DNA of 64,000 nt from Cephalotus follicularis. Lineage: Eukaryota > Streptophyta > Magnoliopsida > Oxalidales > Cephalotaceae. Location: the NCBI GenBank assembly GCA_001972305.1, contig BDDD01006641.1:1-64000 (forward strand), written 5' to 3'. Made by a program: the position numbers and the translations under genes. The notes beneath the pieces were generated by a model. The model saw only the letters and a program-made list of their open reading frames with translations, had not been told where the DNA came from and made no database searches. Positions 34,678-46,342 of the stretch are shown in pieces; position 1 is the stretch's first letter, and the number at the start of each line of letters is the position of its first letter.

Positions 34678-34682
34678 TCGAT
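34400..34682 (+). promoter_or_regulatory. RYCGAC array 2 in SOLO-C, hit by GYP2
   Basis: Centres are near 34406, 34425, 34469, 34489, 34532, 34561, 34582, 34611, 34632, 34659 and 34679, and continue after GYP2 at 42753 and 42773. Steps cluster at 19-22 and 27-29 bp, with 43-44 bp where a site seems lost. GYP2 inserted in the site at 34678-34682, so its target copy TCGAT is the motif core. Confidence 0.65.
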
Positions 34683-36829
34683 TGTAATAACCTGCTCCTT
34701 CGTAAATATTTTTTTTTACGGATTTTATATGTGTTTTCGGGCTTTTACTTTTGTTTAATTTTAAAAGTCCGGTTGCCCTATGATCGGGTTTACGTGAATT
34801 GAGTTGACTAATACCAGTCCGAAATTTGGGTATATTATGCTATGTTGGGTTTGGGTTTTATTTATTTTATAATAATTCAAAATTAGTTATTAAAAACAAT
34901 TTATTTACCTTTTATTTTAAAATCCATTAATTCTTTAATTTTCCTTTTTCCTATTTTAACATTTTCTCCCACTTTTCTCCTACTTCCTCCCATCTTCCTC
35001 CTTCTTTCCAGCAAATTCCTTCCTCCCACCATCAAATGTCATGCTAAAGTCTCTCTTTTCCTATTTCAAAATCCAGAAAAGTTTCCTTTCTTCCCCCTTT
35101 TGTCAAATCATGTCTCCTCCTTTCTCCTTTATTGAGTGCCTTTGTCATTTTAAATGTTGCCTTCATCTTTCTTGCAAGCCATTGCAGATTCTATCTTGTT
35201 AGTGTGCAATAATTTGCTGTGTAATTCATTCATCAAATTCGTAGAGGTAAATTCGATTCTTAGTTGTTCTTCAAGTTGAATTCATTGGGTTTGCTAAACT
35301 TCTCTTTATTTTGGTTGGTCTCTGTTTTTGTCACAGCAGATTGTGTGTTTGTGTTTGTGTTCCTCCTGCTAGTTTCTGTGTCCTTAACATCACTACAGGT
35401 CAGTTAATTCGTCCCCTTTAATTATAGTTTTGTTTCAATGGCATACTTTGAGTTTTTATGCTCTTGGTGTCTTTGGGTCATTGATTCTTGCCTAATCATG
35501 TTGTCATTGTGTTAGTAATGTTATCAGCACATTTTATGCATCTATATATGTCACAAACTGAGTTTATAACATCTGTAATCAATTAGAGACAGAATTTGGA
35601 CATATACATGCATTGCCTTCTTATTTCCTTTTGTAAGACAAATCACTATCAAGTTGTTTCCTTGTCAAATTTGTGTTTGTATGTCACCTACAAGTCATAT
35701 ATGATCATATGTTTATGTCATTATGTCCCTAGTTTAATGTAGAAACCATTTGAACCATTTTCAGTAGCAAATAGTCGGATTTCCAACTCTTCTGTCGCCC
35801 AGAACAGTTTGCTGTCTCTGTGGACAGTCGGCTGGAATGGTTGTGTAGTCGACTGGAGGGATGAACACAGTCGACTGCCTACACTTTTAATTGTGTAGTC
35901 GACTGGACCATATGAACAGTCGACTGCCATGCCTCCCCAGTCGACTGGAACCCTGTTTTAGTCGACTGTTTTGCCCTGGAATGTGCTGTTTTCAACTGTT
36001 TTGATTCGTTTGACCCCCCAATCGATCCGAATCTTTTCCAAACACTGTTAAGAGTCTGTTTAATGCTTCTGATATATTTTAGACTCTTACACGTATGATT
36101 TTGAATGCCTTTTAGATTGTGTGCTTCAAAGGAGAAATTGTTTTTGATCGCCTATTTGTAAGTACCGTGTAAGCGCATAAGGTACGGATTTTCTGTTCCT
36201 TGGCTATCTGACATTCAAACTGAAACTGTTTTGATAAGCACCTTCGTTTATGAAATCAACGATGTTTCATGATTTTTATACGTTTCAAATTTAAAGTTGG
36301 TTTGACATTTTAATTGATTCCGACTTTATCTATACGATATGTTAGGATACGATATGTTAGGATATGATATGTTATAATACTATTGTGAGCAGTTTTTGAA
36401 TATGTTGTGTGAAAACATATTTATGTGATTTAAGTTGATTTTGATAAATCAATTATTTTTGAATTAAATACTGAGTATTGTACCCACCTATGGGGCGTAT
36501 CCATAGGCACGTCGTGGGCCTGGCACGGGAACGTGACACTTCCGTATGATGACCACCCTATGTGTTGGATCCTTAGGAGAGTGATCCTTATGTTATGTTT
36601 AGTGGTCTGATATATGGATTTTTATGTTTTATGTTTTAAATTGGAACTAATTTATGTTATAAATTTTCCGCAACTACTTAATATGTTAAATGTTAAGTTT
36701 TGAATTTTTGATAAGACTGCCACGTTTTCTGGCTGTTATTGGCTAATAAAGCAAGTTATTATGATTTGTTAAGTTGAGTTATGTTATGATATGACCCTGT
36801 GACGACTCCCACCGTCCGAGGGTGTTACA
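34683..36829 (+). mobile_element. GYP2 5' LTR (2147 bp)
   Basis: It starts TGTAATAACCTGC and ends GAGGGTGTTACA. Compared with the 3' LTR it lacks a segment equal to 42290-42446 (157 bp), joining at about 36546. The lost piece includes most of the conserved LTR module. It carries a palindrome array at 35772-35966 and a CT-rich run near 34965-35010. Confidence 0.9.
35772..35966 (+). promoter_or_regulatory. RYCGAC array in GYP2 5' LTR
   Basis: Centres 35776, 35796, 35809 (decayed), 35829, 35850, 35872, 35900, 35921, 35942 and 35963 give steps of 20, 13, 20, 21, 22, 28, 21, 21 and 21. Cores are mostly GTCGAC within AGTCGACTGG or AGTCGACTGC. The 28-bp step stands in the same place as in SOLO-B, so these two Gypsy arrays share ancestry. 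Confidence 0.75.
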
Positions 36830-36834
36830 GATTG

Positions 36835-36845
36835 TGGTATCAGAG
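36835..36845 (+). other. GYP2 primer-binding site
   Basis: TGGTATCAGAG lies five bases after the 5' LTR end and is complementary to initiator Met-tRNA. Confidence 0.9.
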
Positions 36846-36998
36846 AATTAGGTTTTGTTTCCTTATAAGACCTAACTAGGTTTGACCTATGAGATTGGGT
36901 AGACACCGGGTTAGGCTGCTTTGTTATGATCTTACGATAAGTTTTCTGTTTTTTGTTTTGTTCCTTGTGATGTTTTATGTTTAAGTGCCTTTTCGTAG

Positions 36999-39900
36999 AT
37001 GGCACGTATAAGGAACGCTGCTCGGAGGACTGCACCCGTTGAGGCTTAGGAAGCTAGAAATGAGCCTACTATGAAGGAGCTCGTACGTCAGGCAGTCGCT
37101 CAGGAGATACAACGGGTGTTGAGTGAGCAGAATCTGAATCAGGACCGTAGGGAGCCAGTTGTTGCTAATGATGCTCCAGCTGATATCCAGTTAGGAAGAG
37201 ATGCTGGGGACAGGACTGATACACCCACTTATGTTTGGCTTGAGCGGTTCCAGAAGCAGAGACCGCAGTCTTTCAGCTCAGCTGTGACACCGGTGGAAGC
37301 TGAGCACTGGATTACTAATATGGACAAGATCTTTGATGTGCTTGGTTACAGTGATGAACAGAAGATTAAGTTAGCTGTGTACAAGCTTGAGGGTGATGCT
37401 CAGAAATGGTGGAAAGCTGTGGTTTTGGCTAAGGGTGGCAACTATGCAGAGACTTTAACCTGGTCTGAGTTTTGCGAGGTCTTTTATCAGCAGTACTTTC
37501 CCACCACTGATAAAAAGGCTTACGCCAGAGAATTTATCAATACCAGACAGAAGGATGGAGAGTCGGTGACAGAGTTCTTGACCCGTTTCACTAGGCTTGC
37601 CTGTTTTGCTGGTTCTGCGGCAGGGACAACATTGGAGCAGGCAGAAAAGTTCAAATGGAAGTTGCTCTACCAGTTCCGGGGTAAATTGATCAACACCAGG
37701 TTTGCTGATGTATCTGAAGTGGCTAATGCGGCAAAGAACATTGAGCTGGAAAGGTTAGATTTCCAGGCTGCTCGACAGGAGTTTGACAGAAAGAGAAACA
37801 GAGTTGATTCTCAGGGGCAAGGTTCTGGACAGAATAAGAATAGGAATGGCAAGCGTGGGAAGAGAAATGATAACCGGCGATAGCAATATCCCGGTAATGA
37901 CCCGAGGCAGACTCAGGGAGCTGCGGATGTCCAGATTGCCAAGTGTAATATGTGTGGTAGACAGCATCCGGTGGGAGTGTGTTACAAGGCTAGTGGAGCC
38001 TGTTTTGTGTGTTGACAGAAAGGGCATTTTGTGAAGGATTGTCCAGACCCTCGTGCGAAGGAAAGGAAGGGGAACAATGCAGATCATGGACAGCGTAACG
38101 TGGGAGGTCGTGTCTTTGCTATCACGACTCAGCAGGCAGCTAATGCACCAGGTACAGTTTCGGGCTCTATTTATGTTGGTAACCGTAGGGCTTATGTTTT
38201 GTATGATACTGGATCGACCCACTCGGTCGTAGCGAGGTCTTTTGTTCGGCATCTTTGGATGTCTTCCCAGTTGCTTGATCCAGCTTTGGTTCTTTCGACC
38301 CCTACGGGTTCTTCTGTTGTGATATCTGAGTGCTTTTATGCTTGTCCTCTTGTTTTTGATGATCGAATTCGTGATGCTGATCTTTTGCCTATCGATATGT
38401 ACGACTTCGATATGATTCTTGGAATGAACTGGTTGAATCGACATCGGGCTACGATTGACTGCTATGCTCGAAGGGTTCTGTTTGGGGATGTGAATAGTCA
38501 TGATTTTGTTTATCAGGGTTCACAGCCGAGGAAAGAAGTGAAAGTTATATCCGCTTTGAAAGCTCAGAAATTGGTAGCTAAGGGCGCTGAAGGTTTCTTA
38601 GCTGTTGTGAAGGATGTCTCAAAGGTTGAGCCTCGCCTTGAAGACTATCCTGTGGTACAAGAATTTTCTGATGTGTTTCTGGAGGAGTTACCGGGTTTAC
38701 CACCGCAACGGGAAGTGGAGTTTACCATCGAACTCATTCCCGGAGCGGCGACTATATCTAAGGCACCTTACAGAATGGCACCGTTGGAACTGCAAGAGTT
38801 GTAGAAACAGTTGCAAGAGCTGTTGGATCAGGGTTTCATTCGGCCTAGTGTTTCGCCGTGGGGTGCTCCGGTTCTTTTTGTGAAGAAGAAAGATGGGTCT
38901 ATGAGGTTATGTATAGATTACAGAGAGTTGAACCGAATCACTGTTCGGAATAAATACCCACTACCTAGGATTGATGACTTGTTTGATCAACTCCAAGGTG
39001 CTCGGTATTTCTCGAAGATCGATTTGAGATCGGGATATCATCAACTTCGGATAAAGGATGAAGATGTGCCTAAAACTGCTTTCCGTACTCGGTATGGGCA
39101 TTATGAGTTTTTGGTGATGCCTTTCGGACTCACTAATGCATCGGCAGTTTTCATGGATATGATGAACAGGGTTTTTCATGAGTACTTGGATCAGTTTGTT
39201 ATAGTGTTCATTGATGACATTCTTGTGTATTCCAAGTCGAAGGTAGAGCATGAAGAACAGCTTCGCATTGTGTTGAGTATTATGAGGAAGAATCAGCTAT
39301 ACGCGAAGTTCTCGAAGTGTGAGTTCTGGTTGGAACAAGTGGCGTTTTTGGGTCATGTGGTTACATCGGAAGGTATTTGTGTGGATCCTGCTAAAGTTAA
39401 GGCTATTACGAAATGGCCGAGACCTACCACAGTGACGGAGGTTAGGAGCTTCTTGGGTTTGGCTGGATATTATAGGCGGTTTGTGGAAGGCTTTTCCTCT
39501 ATAGCCCTACCACTTACTCAGCTTATGAGGAAAGGAGCGAAGTTTGAATGGAATGAGGAGCGAGAAGCAAGCTTCGAGAAATTGAAGAATGGTCTTGTGT
39601 CAGCACCAATTCTTCATTTGCCATCTGGGTCGGGTGGATACCAGATATATAGCGATGCTTCTAAGAAGGGTTTGGGATGTGTTCTGATGCAGCACGGTCA
39701 TGTGATAGCTTATGCTTCGAGATAGTTGAAACCTTACGAAGTGAACTATCCTACAAATGATCTCGAGTTGGCAGCGGTAGTGTTTGCGTTGAAGATTTCG
39801 AGGCACTACTTGTATGGAGAAACTTGTGACGTCTTTACCGATCATAAAAGTCTCAAGTATATCTTTACGCAGAAAGAGTTGAACATGCGTCAAAGAAGGT

Positions 39901-40364
39901 GGTTGGAACTTTTGAAAGACTATGATTTGAACATTCAGTACCATCCTGGTAAAGCGAATGTGGTAGCTGATGCTCTAAGCCGGAAGAGTTCTGGGAATGT
40001 AGCGGCTTCGCTTACTCAGCCGTAGTTGATAGCTGATATGGAATGGATGGATTTGCATCTGTATGTTCGGGGTTCTGATGGTTGTATTGCTGCGATGAAT
40101 GTTGAGCCTACTCTTGTATCTCGGATTAAGACAGCTCAAGGTGACGATGGTGAACTTTGGGTCTTAGTCCAGAATGTTGAAAGGGGTAAGCAATCAGAGT
40201 TCCGTATAGATGAGCAAGGTGAGATATGGCTGGGTAATCGGTTGTGTGTTCGGTCAGATTCTTCTATCAGAGAAGCTGTTTTGTCAGAGGCACACAGTTC
40301 TCCATTTTCTATACATCCAGGTTCCACGAAAATGTATATGTATAAGGACTTGAAGAATTTGTGA
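36999..40364 (+). pseudogene. gag-pol: GYP2 gag-pol: one frame, six stops, integrase deleted
   Basis: From ATG 36999 the same frame runs 1122 codons without a frameshift. In order: gag capsid (about 37200-37760, WWKA), two zinc knuckles (about 37950-38045), protease (DTGS near 38207), RT (38810-39370, IDD motif in VFIDDILVY), RNase H (39640-39990, YSDAS intact), and an integrase zinc-binding stub (HPGSTKMY, 40313-40363). Stops: TAG at 37047, 37881, 38802, 39723 and 40023, and TGA at 38013. The catalytic residues I can see are intact. Integrase core and tail are missing. Element type is closest to Tekay/Del chromoviruses. Movement would need integrase supplied by a relative. Confidence 0.88.
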
Positions 40365-40398
40365 TTTCGGGACGAAATCTTCTTTTTAGGGGGGTGGA

Positions 40399-42729
40399 TG
40401 TAATACCCTGCTTGTTCGTAAATATTTTTTTTTACGGATTTTATATGTGTTTTCGGGCTTTTAATTTTGTTTAATTTTAAAAGTCAGGTTGCCCTATGAT
40501 CGGGTTTATGTGAATTGAGTTGACTAATACCAGTCCGAAATTTGGGTATAATATGCTATGTTGGGTTTGGGTTTTATTTATTTTATAATAATTCAAAATT
40601 ATTTATTAAAAACATTTTATTTACCTTTTATTTTAAAATTCATTAATTCTTTTATTAATTCTTTAATTTTCCTTTTTCTTATTTTAACATTTTCTCCCAC
40701 TTTTCTCCTACTTCCTTCCATCTTCCTCCTTCTTTCCAGCAAATTCCTTCCTCCCACCATCAAATGTCATGCTAAAGTCTCTCTTTTCCTATTTCAAAAT
40801 CCAGAAAAGTTTCCTTTCTTCCCCCTTTTGTCAAATCATGTCTCCTCCTTTCTCCTTTATTGAGTGCCTTTGTCATTTTAAATGTTGCCTTCATCTTTCT
40901 TGCAAGCCACTACAGATTCTATCTTGTTAGTGTGCAATAATCTGCTGAGTAATTCATTCATCAAATTCGTAGAGGTAAATTCGATTCTTAGTTGTTCTTC
41001 AAGTTGAATTCATTGGGTTTGCTAAACTTCTCTTTATTTTGGTTGGTCTCTGTTTTTGTCACAGCAGATTGTGTGTTTGTGTTTGTGTTCCTCCTGCTAG
41101 TTTCTGTGTCCTTAACATCACTATAGGTCAGTTAATTCGTCCCCTTTAATTATAGTTTTGTTTCAATGGCATACTTTGAGTTTTTATGCTCTTGGTGTCT
41201 TTGGGTCATTGATTCTTGCCTAATCATGTTGTCATTGTGTTAGTAATGTTATCAGCACGTTTTATGCATCTATATATGTCACAAACTGAGTTTATAACAT
41301 CTGTATTCAATTAGAGACAGAATTTTGACATATACATGCATTGCCTTCTTACTTCCTTTTGTAAGACAAATCACTATCAAGTTGTTTCCTTGTCAAATTT
41401 GTGTTTGTATGTCACCTACAAGTCATATATGATCATATGTTTATGTCCTTATGTCCCTAGTTTAATGTAGAAACCATTTGAACCATTTTCAGTAGCAAAT
41501 CGTTGGATTTCAAACTGTTCTGTTGCCCAGAACAGTCGGCCGTCTCTGTGGACAGTCGTCTGGAATGGTTGTGTAGTCGACTGGAGGGATGAACACACTC
41601 GACTGCCTGCACTTTTAATTGTGTAGTCGACTGGACCATATGAACAGTCGACTGCCATGCCTCCCGAGTCGACTGGAACCCTGTTTTAGTCGACTGTTTT
41701 GCCCTGGAATGTACTGTTTTCAACTGTTTTGATTCGTTTGACCCCCGAATCTATCCGAATCTTTTCCAAACACTGTTAAGAGTCTGTTTAATGCTTCTGA
41801 TATGTTTTAGACTCTTACACGTATGATTTTGAATGCCTTTTAGATTGTGTGCTTCAAAGGAGAAATTGTTTTTGATCGCCTAATTGTAAGTACCGTGTAA
41901 GCGCATAAGGTACGGATTTTCTGTTCCTTGGCTATCTGACATTCAAACTGAAATTGTTTTGATAAGCACCTTCATTTATGAAATCAACGATGTTTCATGA
42001 TTTTGATACGTTTCGAATTTAAAGTTGGTTTGACATTTTAATTGATTCCGACTTTATCTATACGATATGTCATGGTACGATATGTTAGGATACGATATGT
42101 TATGATATGATATGTTATAATACTATTGTGAGCAGTTTTTGAATATGTTGTGTGAAAACATATTTATGTGATTTAAGTTGATTTTGATAAATCAATTATT
42201 TTTGAATTAAATACTGAGTATTGTACCCACCTATGCGGCGTATCCATAGGCACGTCGTGGGCCTTGTACGGGGACGTGACACTTCCGTAGTAGTGTGATT
42301 AGACTACGGCGTCTCTGAGTGTATGAACGAATCCCATGAGGTGGATTTGTGGATCCGCTATGTGATAGAGGCGTATGAATCGATTCTCCGCGTTTTTGTT
42401 TCCATGCGGCAGGTTTTCAGGAGCAACGGGGGAAAGTGTGATTGAGTGATGACCACCCTATGTGTTGGATCCTTAGGAGAGTGATCCTTATGTTATGTTT
42501 AGTGGTCTGATATATGGATTTTTATGTTTTATGTTTTAAATTGGAACTGATTTATGTTATAAATTTTTCGCAACTACTTAATATGTTAAATGTTAAGTTT
42601 TGAATTTTTGATAAGACTGCCTCGTTTTCTGGCTGTTATTGGCTAATAAAGCAAGTTATTATGATTTGTTAAGTTGAGTTATGTTATGATATGACCCTGT
42701 GACGACTCCCGCCGTCCGGGGGTGTTACA
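40399..42729 (+). mobile_element. GYP2 3' LTR (2331 bp)
   Basis: It starts TGTAATACCCTGC after the tract AGGGGGGTGGA and ends GGGGGTGTTACA. It keeps the full conserved module at 42228-42400, including GATAGAGGCGTATG and CCGCATGGCAGG. Palindrome centres are 41537, 41557, 41578, 41600, 41628, 41649, 41670 and 41691 (steps 20, 21, 22, 28, 21, 21, 21), identical in spacing to the corresponding part of the 5' LTR. Confidence 0.9.
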
Positions 42730-42734
42730 TCGAT

Positions 42735-44076
42735 GTTGATGGACAAAGACATCGATGCCTTTTAATAGACATCGACGTCTTTTGGTACTGTATGGAGGTT
42801 TCCTTATCTAACGATGCGAAACGATCCCGATTCCTGTTTGGGTGCATTTGAGAATTTATGCATTGCATATACACTGTTTACTGCCTGTTTGTTTACTGTT
42901 TGTAAATCGTTTATGATTTCTAAAGTTATGATATTTAGAAATGCATATGTGAACTCGGAATGCGCTATTTTGAGTATGAAAATATGTATTGGTTAATAAC
43001 GCATTTTCGAACAAACTGGAAAGCGATTTACACTACTTGTTTCTTCAAAAGTATTCCTACTACTGAAAATACATATTTCAAATGTTATTCAAAATATTTG
43101 AAAATGAACTGCCTGTTGTCGATCTAAACGATAAATAATGTACTACTTACTGCACTGTTTACTGTTTTGATTCACCGTTTGCTCTGTGAATTTATTGTGG
43201 TTGTGCTTGAGCCACTGGTTGCATAGCGGAGATTGCCAGCGCCGGCTAGTGGTAGGGTTGACCTAGGGGCCAGGAGTTGGCTGGGTAACTCACTGTACTG
43301 TACTGTTGCCTTGCTTGGTTGCCTGGAGTAGGGACCGAAGTGGGAGTGAACGCGGGGCCAGGAGTTGGCGGCGTTACACATACTGCCTGACTGTTGTGGT
43401 CCTTTGTGGACTTACTGTACTGCCTGTTGGTCCTTTTCGGACATTACTGTGCCTGTTGATGTAACCCTGGCCGGGTTACAATTGTACTGTTCTTGCATAC
43501 ATATATTTTCGTATATATGTACCCACTGTTATTTTTACTGTACCGCTAAAATATATATATATATATATAAACTGATATTTCCTACACTGCATCATTTATG
43601 CATACATCACATGACATGCATTTAATGTTGATCCCGAGCTACTTTTATGACTTAGCCGAGTGAGGACAAAGGCTAACCCCTTACTTTACAGATTGATGCA
43701 GTGGACCGGTTGGACTGGCACGGACGAAGAACAAGTCGTTATGCTGTTTTATTCTTGGTTTTACTTATTCTAAGTTGTAATAAACTGTTTTGATTAAGGA
43801 TTTCTAATGTACTGTACTTATGGTTTTGTTTAAGGTTGGGATTTAATATTGTACTGTGATCACGCTCCGTTTTGTGGGCCATTAACAATGACTGATTTGT
43901 TTGGGTAGCGTGCAGTATGGGATGCACGTTACGTATTTTCAGCTTATGAATCTTATGCTTCCGCAACTGATATCTTATTTAAAAGTTTAAATTTTATGGT
44001 ATTTACATGAGCTGAATTTATATGTTAATTGCCTTCACCGCTTTAATGTTGTCTTCTCAAAAAACGGGGTGTGACA
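42735..44076 (+). mobile_element. SOLO-C: solo LTR, right part
   Basis: This is the continuation after GYP2. It begins with two more palindrome sites (42753, 42773), contains GGGGCCAGGAGTTGGC twice (near 43280 and 43350), a TA microsatellite (about 43548-43569), the GACTTAGCCGAGTGAGGAC region (near 43648) and ends GGGGTGTGACA. No coding sequence is recognised. Confidence 0.83.
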
Positions 44077-44081
44077 ATACT

Positions 44082-46036
44082 GGTAATGCACTACAGTGGC
44101 AGAGCATATCCTAATCCGGATTCTTTCAAAATCCGTCCCCTCCATATCTAGTGAGATATTGAAATGGAGGAAACCCAGCCTAAATCAATATTAGGTTAAG
44201 GTTGTCCAGCTTATGTAGGAAGGTGAGCACCTTATAAGCTAGAGGCACGATTGAGACGTTGCCGGTTTTGTGGAATGTCCTAAGAGAAGCTTAGGATATT
44301 ATTTCTACCATCCCAGCAAACAAAAGATATTTGTTTCGCGTATTGCAAAATTCCTAAGATAAGGAATACCTGATTGCAGAAAGAAGTGGGAGTTAGGTGA
44401 GACTAAGAGAGTTTCCACCAAGTGAAAACCCACAGGACGATAAGGAATTAGAGGTTTAATCCTCCAGAGACATAACTGGGAAAGGGATCCCAATCTGAGA
44501 TAGAATCTTAGTAAGGCACTCCTTTAGCGAGGGGATCAAGCAAAGGTTTTCGACAGCACCTGAGAAATAAGGTTTTCTCAATGAAGGCACCGACAAACCT
44601 AACGTTTGCGATGATGATGAGCCTGTCAGCTATGAGGAAGCAGTAAAGTGCACTGATTCCAGGGCATGGTAAGAGACTATGAAATCCGAAAAGGACTCCG
44701 TGTATGCCTATCAAGTGAGGGACTTGGGATACGCACCCGAAGGCATAAAATCCTATCGGATGCTAATAAATCTTTAGGACGAAGATTGGAGTTAATGGAA
44801 AAGGTTAAAACATTTAGAGCACAATTGGTCGCGAAAGGGTATAGACTAAGACAAGAGGTCGACTATACCGAAACTTTCTCACCAGTCGCAATGCTTAAGT
44901 CCATTCGGATTATGCTTGACATATGTCACTTCTCTTGAAGTGAATATGAGCATTAGCACAGTATGTGCAAGCTCCAAAGGTCTATGACCGTAAGCAAGCA
45001 TCCCGTAGCTGAAACATCCATTTTGATTTCATCAAATATATGGATAAGCCTAATGTCTACCGGAAACAGGATAACCCAGTAATCACTTTCTTGGCACTGT
45101 ATGTAGGAGACGTACTACACGTAGAGGATGATGTATGTATGTTGAAGTACAGTTAAGGAAGAACTTCTCCGTAAAGTATTTGGGAAGGACTTCCTACGTT
45201 TTGAGAATGAAGATCTATAATAGATAGATCAAGTAGGTTGCTTGGACTTTCCCAAAGCTAGTACATCAGCAAGTAGCTGAAATAGTATGGAAACGAATTC
45301 CATATATGGCTTACTTCCAATTAGCCAAGGAATTCACCTTTCTAGGAGGATGTCTTCTAAGACTTATGACGAGAGGACACGTATGAATAGGCAACCTTAT
45401 GCTTCGGTAATAGGCTCCATCATGTATGCCATACTTCATACTAGGCCTGATGTCGATATGCCTAAGGGTCTGGTCGATTTCAGTCCAATCCCTGTAAGAG
45501 ACACTGGAACATTGTCAAGAGGATATAATGCCTGTGAAAGACTTAGGACTATTTCTTGACACATGGAGAAGATAGTGAATTGAGACGTAAGAGTTAGGTC
45601 AACTCTAGTTTCAATTGTGATTCGAATGATCACAAATCCACTTCAGGGTATGTGTTGGTCCTGAATGGAAGTGCTGTATGAGTGGGAAGAGTTAGAGGCA
45701 GTTGAGGACTGCAGACTCGAGCATGGAATAAGAGTATGTTGCAACCTGTGATACCGATGTTGGTTGCTGGTTTGGATGCAGAAGTTCATTGTTGAACTTT
45801 ATGTGGTTTTAACCATCTGTCGTCTAGTTGTGGTGACTATGACAAAGATGGAGGTCGTTGCACAAGCCTAGGAACCCGGGTCTCATTACTACCCAAACAT
45901 ATACATCAACGGTATCATTTGATCATGGAGATCATAAAAGAATGTAACATCTCGGAAGAGATGATATTGAGGAAATATATGAGACATCATTTGAGTAGAT
46001 GTCACCAAAGAGAGAGTCGCACGGGAAGCAAACTTA
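44082..46036 (+). pseudogene. pol: COPIA-T pol remnant: integrase end, RT, RNase H
   Basis: Decayed similarity in order: integrase C-terminal strand near 44240-44420 (FCG...FLPSQQTKD), an RT segment at 44800-44935 (FRAQLVAKGYR and YTETFSPVA), an RT catalytic region near 45090-45130 where the expected YVDD reads YVGD, and the RNase H lead-in near 45300-45470 (PYASVIGSIMYA). Wording is closest to Tork-type Copia. Many stops and frameshifts separate the pieces. It ends at ANLAD near 46040, where the 5S-derived element inserted; the matching ADPLTKSM lies at 46961. Confidence 0.78.
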
Positions 46037-46283
46037 GCAGATGTGACACCCCGCTTAAGAGTGGGCAAGGAGACATAACTCTCCATGTAGATTAAGCCAT
46101 CCTGAGGAAAGAGCTCTCGATGCCATCCAAAAGAAAGAGCTATCCATGGATGAAGCTGCCCTTGTGATAGGAATGAACCGGATCCATCGAAATGGGAAAA
46201 TTGTAGTTGTGCTATATAAGAAATGATCCTAGAATCTAATCGTATGAGGCACCTTTTGATGGATTGGCTTAGGAGTTAGTGGA

Positions 46284-46342
46284 AACTCCAAGGTTAAGCG
46301 TGCTACGCTCAGGAAACCAGGATGGGTGACCTCCTGGGAAGC
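46284..46342 (+). ncRNA. 5S rRNA-like segment, copy A (non-functional relic or internal promoter)
   Basis: AACTCCAAGGTTAAGCGTGC and AGGATGGGTGACCTCCTGGG match the central and 3' parts of plant 5S rRNA, which contain boxes A and C of the RNA polymerase III internal promoter. The stretch between them differs (ACGCTCAGGAAACC for the usual TTGGGCGAGAGTAGT). The 5' part of 5S RNA is not recognised. It is not a ribosomal gene, but it might still bind TFIIIA. Confidence 0.75.

Larger units (their letters stand above)
34683..42729 (+). mobile_element. GYP2: Gypsy chromovirus-like element without integrase core
   Basis: The ends are complete: LTRs 34683-36829 and 40399-42729, perfect TCGAT target copies (34678-34682 and 42730-42734), primer site 36835-36845 and polypurine tract 40388-40398. 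The interior is a single frame from gag to the integrase zinc-binding region. It then jumps directly to the 3' end sequence (FRDEIFF), losing the integrase core and tail. The two LTRs are very similar, so it is young relative to its hosts SOLO-C and COPIA-T. Confidence 0.92.

Noticed and set aside
44305..44714. Minus-strand frames within COPIA-T pol
   Set aside because: They are shadows of the plus-strand integrase and RT remnant.
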